DNA of 10,744 bases from Polaromonas sp. UBA5171 (GTDB taxonomy: Bacteria > Pseudomonadota > Gammaproteobacteria > Burkholderiales > Burkholderiaceae_C), in the NCBI GenBank assembly GCA_002413395.1, contig DHWX01000005.1, positions 1-10,744 of the forward strand. The letters are read 5' to 3'. Numbering within the stretch: the stretch's first letter is position 1; every line of letters starts with the position of its first letter. Both the position numbers and the translations under genes were made by a program. This document shows, one piece after another, positions 1 through 7,048 of this stretch. The notes under the pieces are model-generated. The model was not told the origin of the DNA. It worked only from the letters and a program-made list of their open reading frames with translations, and did not search any database.

Positions 1-89
1 CAGTATCCATGCACCAACGCCTCAATGCGACACAACCCGCGCAGATCCGTCGCGAGCTTTTACTGACGCTGCCGGCCGGGCTTAACGCA

Positions 90-920
90 TCAGGCCAGTT
101 CCCGAAAATTCATCCAGTGCGAAGCGGCCAGCCAGCCCCCATCGACCGGCAGACTCACTCCCGTAATGGCGCTCGATTCGTCACCGACGAGGAAACTGAC
201 CGCCGCCGCGATCTCGTCGGTTTCGACCAGCCGGCCCAGCGCAGTGTGCGATTTGATCGTGCCGGCATCGCGCTTGCCGCTGTCGAGCTTGTCCCGAAAA
301 ATCGGCGTCAGGGTAAAGCCCGGTGCGACGGCGTTGACACGGATGCCCTGGGGGCCCAAGTCACCGGCTGCAAGCGTGGTCAGCGCGCCCAGCGCGACTT
401 TCGACGGTGCGTACGCATGCAGCGGCAGGGGCCGGATTTCGTTGATGGACGTGATGTTGACGATAGCGCCGCCACCTATGGCCGCCATCATTGGCGCGAA
501 AGCCTGGATGCAGTTCCCCGCGCCGAAATAGTTGACGTCCCAGACGCGCCGCTGCATGGCGTCGTCCATCTTCAGCAGCGGCACCACGTCCTGCAAAAGC
601 CCGGCGACATTGACCAGCCCGGCCACACCGGCTCCCTGCCTCGCGCACAGCACCGCAATCCGGTCGATGTCCTCGCGCCGCGCCACGTCCATCGGGGCGG
701 TATGCAGGGCAACATCGCCGCTGAATTCGGCGAGAACGGTATCGAGCGCGGCCTCATCGCGGTCCGTTGCCATGACGGACCAGCCGTCGCGCCGCAGCCG
801 CCGCACGATGGACAGGCCAATGCCTCCTCCAGCGCCTGTGACGACCACCAGCGCACCGTTGTCGCGCCGGCCGGTCTGCCCGCCGCCCGTCACGTGTTGC
901 GTGGTCTTGATCGAATCCAT
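90..920 (-). CDS. Short-chain dehydrogenase/reductase (SDR, NAD-type)
   Basis: A cytosolic NAD(P)-dependent oxidoreductase of the classical SDR family, 276 residues, probably interconverting a hydroxyl and a carbonyl group on the substrate of this cluster. The Rossmann glycine motif TGAGGGIG is at residues 28-35. D53 at the end of the second strand suggests NAD(H) rather than NADP(H). NVAG (104-107) replaces the usual NNAG. The catalytic set is N130, S158, Y170 and K174 (YAPSK), followed by the PG pair at 200-201 and a C-terminal VDGGW. The ATG at 918-920 follows AGGAGA on the minus strand at good spacing. The first ~20 residues are a non-conserved extension before the first beta strand. It lies 92 bp downstream of the TetR gene on the same strand, and the gap carries a near-perfect copy of the presumed TetR operator, so it probably has its own repressible promoter. 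The family is certain; the substrate is unknown. Confidence 0.93.
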   Translation of the reverse strand: MDSIKTTQHVTGGGQTGRRDNGALVVVTGAGGGIGLSIVRRLRRDGWSVMATDRDEAALDTVLAEFSGDVALHTAPMDVARREDIDRIAVLCARQGAGVAGLVNVAGLLQDVVPLLKMDDAMQRRVWDVNYFGAGNCIQAFAPMMAAIGGGAIVNITSINEIRPLPLHAYAPSKVALGALTTLAAGDLGPQGIRVNAVAPGFTLTPIFRDKLDSGKRDAGTIKSHTALGRLVETDEIAAAVSFLVGDESSAITGVSLPVDGGWLAASHWMNFRELA

Positions 921-946
921 AGTTGTCTCCTGTTGATTTGATTGTT

Positions 947-965
947 ACTAAACTATTCGTTTAGT
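947..965. promoter_or_regulatory. Inverted-repeat operator upstream of the SDR gene (probable TetR site)
   Basis: ACTAAAC and GTTTAGT form perfect 7-bp arms around a 5-bp spacer. On the minus strand it reads ACTAAACG-AAT-AGTTTA, which matches the site at 1702-1718 in 14 of 17 positions, differing only in the three central bases. On the minus strand TTGACT or TTGAAC (about 981-991) could serve as a -35 box, which would place the -10 region inside or next to this repeat and fit repression by occlusion. Assigning it to the neighbouring TetR protein is inference. Confidence 0.75.
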
Positions 966-1012
966 TTTTCATAATTTGATGTTCAAGTCAACTTGCGGGT
1001 GCCAGCGCGTTG

Positions 1013-1690
1013 TCAGGACACCTTGCGTTTTGCCGTACTGACGCGCTTGGCCGTAGGCACTGCTGCCTCCGGATGACGCGCCAGGCCGCGCATCGCCAGC
1101 TCGACGTGCTCGCGTACAAATTCAGCCGTCAGCGGCTGGTGACGGATCAGCAGACGGTAATACAGGGGCGCGTAGAGCAGATCCAGCACCACGTCCGGAT
1201 CGGCGGCATTGATCAGACCCTTGGCGATGGCGCTCTGTACGATTTCGATGCCCTGTTTGCGCCGGGCGTAGATATACCCTTCCCGGAACGCCTGCGCGAT
1301 CTCGGCATCGGACTGCCCTTCGGCAATCAGGGCAGCGATCATGGTGCCGATAGGACCGTGGAACGCCTGCGCCATGAGGTGCAGGCGTTCGAAGACGCTG
1401 TCCAGACTGACTTCTTCCGGATAAGGCAAGGCCTGTCCGGCCTCGCGCAGGAAGGCCGACATGATGACGGCCGCGCGGTTGGGCCACCACTTGTAGATGG
1501 TCGCCTTGCTCACGCCGGCCTTGGAAGCGATGGCGTCCACGGTGGTGGCATGCAGCCCCCTGGTGCGCAGGAGGTCGTAGGCGGCATCGAGCACCGCCTT
1601 TTCCGCCGACACGCTGCGTTTGCGGCCGCGTGGGGCCGGGACGGCTTGCGCCTCCGGGTTTACGCTCATTGCCATGGTCTTGTCGATCAT
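1013..1690 (-). CDS. TetR/AcrR-family transcriptional regulator
   Basis: A one-component, ligand-responsive DNA-binding repressor of 225 residues, probably dimeric. Residues 1-25 are a basic, proline-rich lead-in (RGRKRS). The TetR helix-turn-helix lies at about 32-72, with the recognition segment TIYKWWPNR at its end. The C-terminal ligand domain contains LLYAPLYYRLLIRHQPL (171-187), resembling the TetR_C_11 type. The tail is Lys/Arg-rich with a small repeat (TAKRVSTAKRK). The start at 1690 has no Shine-Dalgarno sequence; ATGs at codons 6 and 8 are alternatives, or translation may be leaderless. It is divergent from the aldolase operon and upstream of the SDR gene. Matching operators at 947-965 and 1702-1718 suggest that it controls both and itself. 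The inducer is probably the cluster's substrate or an intermediate; this is not shown by sequence. Confidence 0.93.
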   Translation of the reverse strand: MIDKTMAMSVNPEAQAVPAPRGRKRSVSAEKAVLDAAYDLLRTRGLHATTVDAIASKAGVSKATIYKWWPNRAAVIMSAFLREAGQALPYPEEVSLDSVFERLHLMAQAFHGPIGTMIAALIAEGQSDAEIAQAFREGYIYARRKQGIEIVQSAIAKGLINAADPDVVLDLLYAPLYYRLLIRHQPLTAEFVREHVELAMRGLARHPEAAVPTAKRVSTAKRKVS

Positions 1691-1701
1691 ATTAAATATG
1701 T

Positions 1702-1718
1702 ACTAAACGTTCAGTTTA
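1702..1718. promoter_or_regulatory. Operator in the TetR/aldolase divergent promoter (probable TetR site)
   Basis: ACTAAACG-TTC-AGTTTA is a near-palindrome (TAAAC-N5-GTTTA with perfect 5-bp arms), the same as the site before the SDR gene except for three central bases. It sits 12 bp upstream of the regulator's first ATG and about 60 bp upstream of the aldolase start. It is flanked by AT-rich stretches (1691-1700 and 1715-1727) that could supply -10 elements for both directions. A single site here could give autoregulation plus repression of the plus-strand operon. Confidence 0.72.
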
Positions 1719-1776
1719 TAAATTAAATCACGGCTGCGCTGATAGGCGTGCATCACTTTAAAGGATTGACTCTGGC

Positions 1777-2574
1777 ATGGCGAAGTCTGACATCGGTTTT
1801 ACCTCTTTCGATCTTCCCGTCAAACGCGTGGCGGCAGAAGCCCCCCCGGCCGCTGCCGAATGGGCGGTACGCCAGGACCTGGCGGCCGCCTACCGGCTAT
1901 GCGCGCTGCTTGGCTGGGACGATCTAATTTACACGCACATCTCGGCACGCGTACCGGGATCTGATCACCACTTTCTGGTGAACCCATTGGGCCTGGCCTT
2001 CGACGAGATCACCGCCTCCACGCTGGTCAAGATTGATCTGGACGGCAACGTGGTTGGTGACACCGAGTGGGCGCCGAACGCAGCGGGTTTTGTCATCCAC
2101 GGCGGCATTCATGAAGCACGGCACAACGCCGGCTGTGTGGTGCACCTGCACACAGAAGCCGGCATGGCCCTGTCCTGCCAGGAGGAAGGCCTGCTGCCCT
2201 TGACCCAGCATGCGATGCGTTTTTACGGCCGTATTGGCTACCATGACTATGAGGGCATCGCGCTGACCTTGGGCGAACGTGAACGGCTGGTCGCCGACTT
2301 GGATCAAGGCGCGGCACTGATCCTGCGTAACCACGGCACGCTGACCGTTGGTCCTAGTGTGGGCCACGCCTTCGTCGAAATGTTCTACCTGGAAAAAGCC
2401 GCCCGCTGCCAGTTGCTGGCGCAAAGTGCCGGACGGCCGCTCCGGGTGCCCGATCACGACTTGGCGCAGATGACGGCCGATCAGTGGACCACTGACCTGC
2501 TCAAGCCCGACTCGCGTGAGTGGCCGTCGCTGCTGCGGCGGCTGGACCGCGTCGACGCGTCGTACCGAAATTAG
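1777..2574 (+). CDS. Class II aldolase/adducin-family protein
   Basis: A 265-residue cytosolic enzyme of the fuculose-1-phosphate aldolase / adducin head fold, which usually binds a divalent metal (often zinc) and performs aldol cleavage, epimerisation or, in some aromatic-acid pathways, decarboxylation. The metal-binding HxH pair is H123/H125 in VVHLHTEAG, and the third histidine is H186 in RNHGTLTVG. E77 in the FDEIT segment sits where family members carry an acidic residue. IHGGIHEARH (107-116) is also typical. Residues 1-30 are a non-conserved Pro/Ala-rich lead. AAGGA at 1761-1765 lies 11 bp before the ATG, slightly long but usable. It is the first gene of an operon with a permease and an FAD-linked dehydrogenase. 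The metal-site residues are present, so it is probably an active enzyme. The substrate cannot be read from the sequence; a four-carbon acid, a sugar acid or an aromatic acid are all possible. Confidence 0.92.
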   Translation: MAKSDIGFTSFDLPVKRVAAEAPPAAAEWAVRQDLAAAYRLCALLGWDDLIYTHISARVPGSDHHFLVNPLGLAFDEITASTLVKIDLDGNVVGDTEWAPNAAGFVIHGGIHEARHNAGCVVHLHTEAGMALSCQEEGLLPLTQHAMRFYGRIGYHDYEGIALTLGERERLVADLDQGAALILRNHGTLTVGPSVGHAFVEMFYLEKAARCQLLAQSAGRPLRVPDHDLAQMTADQWTTDLLKPDSREWPSLLRRLDRVDASYRN

Positions 2575-2618
2575 CCAAACTGACTCAGACAACTCAACAT
2601 ATCCAACGGAGACAAACC

Positions 2619-3932
2619 ATGACCCCTACGCACCCGCTTGAGGCGAGCACCATCCGCACGCTGTACTGGCGCATCCTTCCCTTCCTGATTCTTTGCTACG
2701 TCGTGGCCTTTCTCGACCGCGTCAACGTCGGGTTCGCCGCCCTGCACATGAACGCCGACCTGGGTTTTACCGCCAGTGTGTACGGCCTGGGCGCCGGCAT
2801 CTTTTCGATCGGCTATTTCCTGTTCGAAGTGCCCAGCAACCTGATCATGAACAAGGTCGGCGAACGCATTTGGATCGCCCGCATCATGGTGAGCTGGGGC
2901 CTGATCTCGGCGGGTTTTGCGTTTATTCAGGGGCAGAACTCGTTTTTTGTGATGCGCTTCCTGCTGGGCGTGGCCGAAGCCGGGTTCTTTCCCGGCATCG
3001 TGCTGTATCTCAGCCGCTGGTTCCCCGCACGTGTGCTGGGCAGCGCCACGGCGATCTTTATCCTGGGTCTGCCCATTGCGGTGCTCGTCGGCGCGCCGAT
3101 CTCCACGGCCATCCTGGCGAACATGCATGACATTGCAGGGTTCAAAAATTGGCAGTGGTTGTTCTTGCTCGAAGGTTTCCTCGCGGTAATAGTCGGTGTG
3201 GTGGCCTTCTTCGTTCTAGGCAACGGACCGGCCAGCGTCAAGTGGCTCTCGCCCGACCAGCGCAAGTGGCTCACATCCACGCTCGATGCCGAGCGTCGCG
3301 TCAAGGAGAGCCAGCGCACTTACGGCGTGATGGAAGCCCTGCTGAGTGGCAAGGTCGCGCTGCTTGCATTTGCCATCTTCTGCAACATCACCGCACTGTT
3401 CGGCATCACCCTGTGGATGCCGCAGATCATCAAGGGTTTTGGCGGCCTGACGAATACGCAGGCCGGCCTGCTGACGGCCGTGCCTTACTTCTGTGCGGGC
3501 GTGGCTATGGTGTTCAATGCGCGCCATTCCGATCGCACCGGCGAACTCCGGCTGCACGTGCTGGTGCCGGCCTGCATAGGCGCTGCAGGGCTGGTCATGA
3601 CAGGCCTGTCGTCCTCACCTCAACTGGCGATGCTCGGCATCTGCATCGGCGCGGCCGGCATCCTGTCTTCCAACATCCTGTTCTGGCCTTTGCCCTCCAT
3701 GTTCCTGACAGGGGCTGCTGCCGCGGCCGGAATCGCGCTTGTCAACTCTGTCGGCAACCTGGGCGGCTTTGTCGGCCCGTACATCACCGGCTGGGCCAAG
3801 GACTTCTTTGGCAACTACGCGGCCAGCATGTGCATGCTGGCGGGCATGGTTGCGCTGTATGGACTGATCATTTACACCTTCGTCACCGCGATGAACCGCA
3901 AGGTCGTTTCGATCCCCGGAGAGACAAATTAA
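2619..3932 (+). CDS. MFS transporter, anion:cation symporter (ACS) family
   Basis: An inner-membrane permease of 437 residues with about twelve predicted transmembrane helices, likely importing an organic anion with protons. The first helix runs into FLDRVNVGFAAL (31-42), a signature typical of the ACS subfamily that includes tartrate, phthalate and hexuronate carriers. RFLLGVAEAGFFPG (113-126) in helix 4 is also characteristic. A polar central loop (about 203-240) separates the two halves, and NSVGNLGGFVGPYITG (376-391) lies in helix 11. The frame is open further upstream, but ATG 2619 is preferred: it follows CGGAGA at proper spacing and gives the usual family length, whereas a longer start would overlap the aldolase. 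The stop codon overlaps the next start (TAATG), indicating translational coupling. It probably imports the substrate of this cluster; the specific ligand is unknown. Confidence 0.94.
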   Translation: MTPTHPLEASTIRTLYWRILPFLILCYVVAFLDRVNVGFAALHMNADLGFTASVYGLGAGIFSIGYFLFEVPSNLIMNKVGERIWIARIMVSWGLISAGFAFIQGQNSFFVMRFLLGVAEAGFFPGIVLYLSRWFPARVLGSATAIFILGLPIAVLVGAPISTAILANMHDIAGFKNWQWLFLLEGFLAVIVGVVAFFVLGNGPASVKWLSPDQRKWLTSTLDAERRVKESQRTYGVMEALLSGKVALLAFAIFCNITALFGITLWMPQIIKGFGGLTNTQAGLLTAVPYFCAGVAMVFNARHSDRTGELRLHVLVPACIGAAGLVMTGLSSSPQLAMLGICIGAAGILSSNILFWPLPSMFLTGAAAAAGIALVNSVGNLGGFVGPYITGWAKDFFGNYAASMCMLAGMVALYGLIIYTFVTAMNRKVVSIPGETN

Positions 3933-5353
3933 TGAACGCAACACTCCAAGAGCATCTGCTGCCCGAAATTCGGCAGCGCGAGACGCCCGCAGCGCTGGTA
4001 GATGCCCTCAAAGCCCGATTTGCGGAGCGTTGTTCAACGGCGCTGGTGATTCGAGAGCAGCATGGCCGTGACGAGTCCTCCTTTGTTGCACCACCGCCGG
4101 CAGTGGTGGTTTTTGCCGAAAGTACGATAGACGTATCGGATGTCGTGAAGCTTGCGGGCCAGTACAAGGTCCCGGTGATTCCCTTCGGTGTCGGCTCCTC
4201 CGTCGAAGGCCACCTTCTCGCGGTCCAAGGAGGTATCAGCGTTGACGTCAGCCGCATGAACGAGATAGTGGCTATCAACGCGGAAGATCTGACGGTCACC
4301 GTGCAGCCGGGCGTGACGCGAAAGCAGCTGAATGAAGCAATCAAGAGCACTGGCCTGTTCTTCCCCATCGACCCTGGTGCGGACGCGACGATTGGTGGCA
4401 TGAGCGCAACCTGCGCCAGCGGCACGAACGCGGTGCGCTACGGAACGATGCGCGAGAACGTGCTGGCGCTCCAAGTTGTCACCGCGAGCGGGAGCGTCAT
4501 CCGTACGGGCACTCGCGCAAAGAAGTCGTCTGCGGGCTACGATCTGACCCGTCTGATGGTCGGCAGTGAGGGGACGCTGGGCGTGATGACGGAAATCACC
4601 CTCAGGCTTTATCCGCTGCCGGAGGCGATCTCCGCCGCGATCTGTTCGTTCACGAGCATAGAAGCTGCCGTTCGCACTACCATTGAGGTGATACAGCTTG
4701 GCGTTCCTATTGCCCGGGTCGAGCTCATTGACGCTAATACGGTTCGGATGGTGAATGCGCATAGCAACCTTGCGCTACGCGAAGAGCATCTATTGCTCAT
4801 GGAGTTTCACGGCACGCCCAGCGGTGTCAAGGAGCAGGCTGAACTGGTACAGGAATTGGCAAAGGCCCAGGGCGGCAAGGACTTCGAGTGGGCTAGCACG
4901 CCCGAGGAACGCACTCGACTTTGGACCGCTCGTCACAATGCCCATTTTGCATCCCTTCAGTCGCGTCCGGGTTCACGCGCGATCATCACGGACACGTGCG
5001 TTCCCATCTCCCGGCTGGCGGAATCGATCCTGGAGTCCATCGCAGAGGCTGATGCCACCGGGATTCCGTACTACTTGGTGGGCCATGTCGGCGATGGCAA
5101 CTTCCACTTTGGGTACATGATTGACCCCGAGAGTGCGGAAGAGCGCAATATGGCCGAAAGCTTGAACCGGCGAGTGGTCAGTCGCGCACTTGCTCTGGGG
5201 GGCACCTGCACCGGCGAGCACGGCGTGGGCCTGCACAAGATGGACTTTCTGGTGACCGAGACCGGTGACGGCGCGGTGGAGATGATGCGCAGTATCAAAC
5301 GGGCGCTGGATCCACACAACATCCTGAACCCAGGCAAGATTTTCGCGCTCTAA
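3932..5353 (+). CDS. FAD-linked 2-hydroxyacid dehydrogenase (D-lactate dehydrogenase/GlcD type)
   Basis: A 473-residue FAD enzyme of the D-lactate dehydrogenase (cytochrome) / glycolate oxidase GlcD family (FAD_binding_4 plus FAD-oxidase_C). It oxidises a 2-hydroxyacid to a 2-oxoacid and passes electrons to a cytochrome or other acceptor. The FAD domain shows PFGVGSSVEG (84-93), PGADATIGG (148-156) and GSEGTLG (211-217). The C-terminal domain has the metal/substrate histidine motifs HVGDGNFH (385-392) and GEHGVG (428-433), ending in NPGKIF. There is no signal peptide or membrane anchor. It starts on the overlapping TAATG of the permease, so it is the third gene of the operon. The open frame extends upstream inside the permease gene, but that part is an out-of-frame shadow. 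The presence of this enzyme suggests that the imported compound, or its product, is a D-2-hydroxyacid; that is inference. The family call is firm, the substrate is not. Confidence 0.94.
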   Translation: MNATLQEHLLPEIRQRETPAALVDALKARFAERCSTALVIREQHGRDESSFVAPPPAVVVFAESTIDVSDVVKLAGQYKVPVIPFGVGSSVEGHLLAVQGGISVDVSRMNEIVAINAEDLTVTVQPGVTRKQLNEAIKSTGLFFPIDPGADATIGGMSATCASGTNAVRYGTMRENVLALQVVTASGSVIRTGTRAKKSSAGYDLTRLMVGSEGTLGVMTEITLRLYPLPEAISAAICSFTSIEAAVRTTIEVIQLGVPIARVELIDANTVRMVNAHSNLALREEHLLLMEFHGTPSGVKEQAELVQELAKAQGGKDFEWASTPEERTRLWTARHNAHFASLQSRPGSRAIITDTCVPISRLAESILESIAEADATGIPYYLVGHVGDGNFHFGYMIDPESAEERNMAESLNRRVVSRALALGGTCTGEHGVGLHKMDFLVTETGDGAVEMMRSIKRALDPHNILNPGKIFAL

Positions 5354-5374
5354 CGGTCGGCTCCATATGGGGGC

Positions 5375-5458
5375 TGCGGACCTCTGCTGTCCTTTTTGGC
5401 GCTGGCGCGGGGAGCCGAGCCGCCAAAATCGTAGCGCCGGTCATTTCGGAGGTAGCAG
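5375..5458. other. Intergenic stem-loop cluster after the catabolic operon
   Basis: TTTTGGCG (5394-5401) and CGCCAAAA (5421-5428) are perfect 8-bp arms around 19 bp. GGCGCT/AGCGCC (5398-5403, 5433-5438) offers a competing pairing, and the outer CTGCGGACCTC and GGAGGTAGCAG are roughly complementary. The T-tract precedes and the A-tract follows the stem, the reverse of a normal rho-independent terminator, so I do not call it one. A smaller CCGCC-TT-GGCGG hairpin follows at 5476-5487. It may be a dispersed intergenic palindromic repeat. No credible gene is seen in 5354-5565. Confidence 0.35.
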
Positions 5459-5565
5459 TGAAGAGTAAGCTATCACCGCCTTGGCGGCGTGGTTCAAAGC
5501 CCGTTTTCGTTACCGTGTAACTCGCGTTGATTGAAGTATGCATCCCATTGGCTTTCTTCAAGCTT

Positions 5566-5586
5566 TCAACTGGTTGCGGGTTTTTC
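5566..5586 (+). repeat. Left terminal inverted repeat of the IS
   Basis: CAACTGGTTGCGGGTTTTTC (5567-5586), plus the preceding T, is the exact reverse complement of 6800-6820. The match stops abruptly on both sides, which defines the IS end to within a few bases. Confidence 0.9.
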
Positions 5587-5677
5587 GAATACCCGAATCG
5601 GTCGCCAAGCCGCATGAACATTGGGTTCTTGGGAAACGGGTCATCTGCGGCAAAATACGTCGGCTTTGGCAGGCGAA

Positions 5678-6623
5678 ATGGCGCAGAGTAAGCATTGGCA
5701 ATGGATTCCAACGAGTTTGAGTGTTCAGCAGTTTGAGGTATTTGTCTTGCCGCACCTCAAGCCTGGGCGCCGAGGACCGCCCGTCAAGCTGACGATGCAT
5801 AAGATTTTCAACTACATCTTGCTGCAGCTCTACATGGGATGCCAGTGGAAGTCGCTGCCGATTACAAATCGGTGCGATGGGCAACCCGAAATCCACTACA
5901 CCAGCATTTACCGCACCTTTCGCCGCTGGGCGAGTGAGGGCTTGGGGCGCGACAATCATCTTGTCCGGCCAAGATGATTGTCGCCGGACCGGCCATGCTG
6001 GTTGACGCCGTCCAGAGGGCTATATCGATGCCATTTTCACTGGCTCTGTGCAGGCACTTTTCGATCGCAATTTGCTCGACACCTCGGTACTTCACGGTGA
6101 CGGCACGACCACCGTCGCAAAGAAGGGTGGCGACAACATTGGCTTCAGTGGTCACAAACACCTCAAGGGCGATAAAGTCGTATCTTTTTGCGACCGCAAC
6201 TGCAACGTGATCGCGCCGTTCATAGCCGCACCTGGCAATCGAAACGAGTCCCCCCTGTTGCGTGAAGCACTGCCACAGCTGACGTGTATTGCCAAGGCCG
6301 TTGGCCTCGATCTTCGAGGGAGCACCATCAGCCTGGATGGCGTTTACGACTGCAAGGCCAACCGCAAAGCGATTTTCAACCGCGACATGGTTCCCAACAT
6401 CAATGAGAACCCACGTAACAGAAAGACCACCAAGCCCGGCCCCAAGCGCTTGTTCAGCGAAGACATCTACGAAGAGCGGTTTCGCACCATCGAACGCGTG
6501 TTCGCTTGGGAGGACAAATTTCGGCGCGTGATTGTGCGATACGAGACCATCGCCGACGTCCACTATGCCTTCAAAACCTGGGCCTACACGATGATCAACC
6601 TGCGCCACTTCTGCCGCAGCTGA
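5678..6623 (+). pseudogene. IS5-family DDE transposase, interrupted by a 79-bp insertion
   Basis: Would catalyse cut-and-paste movement of the surrounding IS. The N-terminal part (5678-5942, MAQSKHWQW to RRWASEG) is the DUF4096-like DNA-binding region. The rest resumes in another frame at 6015 (EGYIDAIFTGSV) and carries the catalytic DDE residues: D in LHGDGTTT, D in SLDGVYD and E in TIERVFAWEDKF. The first part now runs on to a stop at 5975-5977. The break is exact: GAGGGCT at 5936-5942 is repeated at 6015-6021, and removing 79 bp joins GAG GGC T to AT ATC in phase, giving a 288-residue protein with RRWASEGYIDAIF as expected for relatives. GTG 6048 could start a fragment with all catalytic residues but no N-terminal domain; this is unlikely to be functional. 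Confidence 0.88.
5943..6014. repeat. 72-bp hairpin-bearing insertion flanked by 7-bp direct repeats
   Basis: The segment lies between two copies of GAGGGCT (5936-5942 and 6015-6021) and interrupts the transposase. It contains a perfect 15-bp stem, GCGACAATCATCTTG (5949-5963) with its complement at 5970-5984, around a 6-nt loop TCCGGC. Its two ends are imperfect inverted repeats: TGGGGCGCGACAATC against TGGACGGCGTCAACC on the other strand, 10 of 15 positions identical. That layout (direct repeat, inverted ends, no coding capacity) looks like a very small non-autonomous element with a 7-bp target duplication. A strand-switching replication error is an alternative origin for the hairpin. Confidence 0.65.
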
Positions 6624-6799
6624 CCACACCGAAGACCTTACTCTCTCATGACCGGCACGACGTACCGCGCCGTGCTTTCGCACGCCAAAAATGTGCGGAA
6701 TCGACCCGCCTGCTGGTTCCGTCCGCGGCCACTCACGCACTTTTCGGCACCATATTGATCGGTCTCGTTCCATGTCCCGATCCTACGTCTGCCGGCCAG

Positions 6800-6820
6800 G
6801 AAAAACCCGCAACCAGTTGA
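6800..6820 (-). repeat. Right terminal inverted repeat of the IS
   Basis: GAAAAACCCGCAACCAGTTG (6800-6819), plus the following A, is the exact reverse complement of 5566-5586. Between the transposase stop and this repeat (6624-6799) there is non-coding IS tail with small competing hairpins (CGTGC/GCACG around 6655-6690) and no second gene. Confidence 0.9.
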
Positions 6821-7048
6821 CCATCAATACCGAATCGATGATGCGTACCATCAAATCCCCATAGCCGTGTAGTTCACTGACACAGTCGCGGTACTCGCCG
6901 CAGTTTTCTGTCTCGAAGTTTATACGACGGCTGCCCTCAGGCTGGCGTAGACCTGCTCCGGTCAGCGGTTACGGGCAGACATCCTACAGGGTGCTCACCC
7001 AGATTTCAACCACTCCCATCGATAGCTAACTTCAACAGTTGAAGCAGA
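6821..7048. other. Non-coding stretch between the IS and the Lrp-type gene
   Basis: I see no gene, RNA or clear remnant here. The one structured item is a 15-bp palindrome, CTTCAAC-A-GTTGAAG (7030-7044), 4 bp beyond the stop codon of the minus-strand regulator gene. It has no downstream T-run on that strand and is too short for a convincing terminator. Confidence 0.4.

Larger units (their letters stand above)
5566..6820 (+). mobile_element. IS5-like insertion sequence, inactivated
   Basis: A 1255-bp element bounded by perfect 21-bp inverted repeats and carrying one DDE transposase gene on the plus strand. Without the 79-bp internal duplication/insertion it would be 1176 bp, a normal size for the IS5 family. 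The transposase starts 91 bp inside the left repeat and ends 177 bp before the right repeat. The flanks (GCTT on the left, CCAT on the right) share no target duplication, even if the boundary is moved a few bases inward. The element could still be mobilised in trans because both ends are intact. Family assignment rests on protein resemblance recalled without a database search. Confidence 0.85.

Noticed and set aside
1..10. Possible ATG (8-10, minus strand) starting another gene downstream of the SDR gene
   Set aside because: Only three codons are visible and the GAGG upstream is a weak signal at long spacing, so it cannot be supported from this window.
9..941. 310-codon plus-strand open frame across the SDR gene
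   Set aside because: The minus strand encodes a textbook SDR with all catalytic residues; the plus frame is Arg/His/Gln-rich shadow sequence.
3149..3931. Long plus-strand upstream extension of the FAD-dehydrogenase reading frame (about 260 extra codons)
   Set aside because: It overlaps the intact permease gene in another frame, reads as Arg/His-rich nonsense, and the proper start at 3932 is coupled to the permease stop.
5295..5711. 138-codon minus-strand open frame between the FAD dehydrogenase and the IS
   Set aside because: It runs across the dehydrogenase 3' end, a stem-loop region and the IS end; the composition is not protein-like and no family is recognised.
5936..6021. Programmed frameshift as the explanation for the two-frame transposase
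   Set aside because: The frames are separated by 79 bp of extra sequence bounded by direct repeats and the first frame stops before the second resumes; this is an insertion, not a slippery site.
5862..6773. 303-codon minus-strand open frame antisense to the transposase
   Set aside because: It mirrors the codon pattern of the transposase, shows no recognisable domain and crosses the 72-bp insertion that breaks the real gene.
7030..7044. CTTCAAC-A-GTTGAAG palindrome as a terminator for the Lrp-type gene
   Set aside because: The 1-nt centre cannot form a normal loop without opening the stem, and there is no T-run after it on the minus strand.
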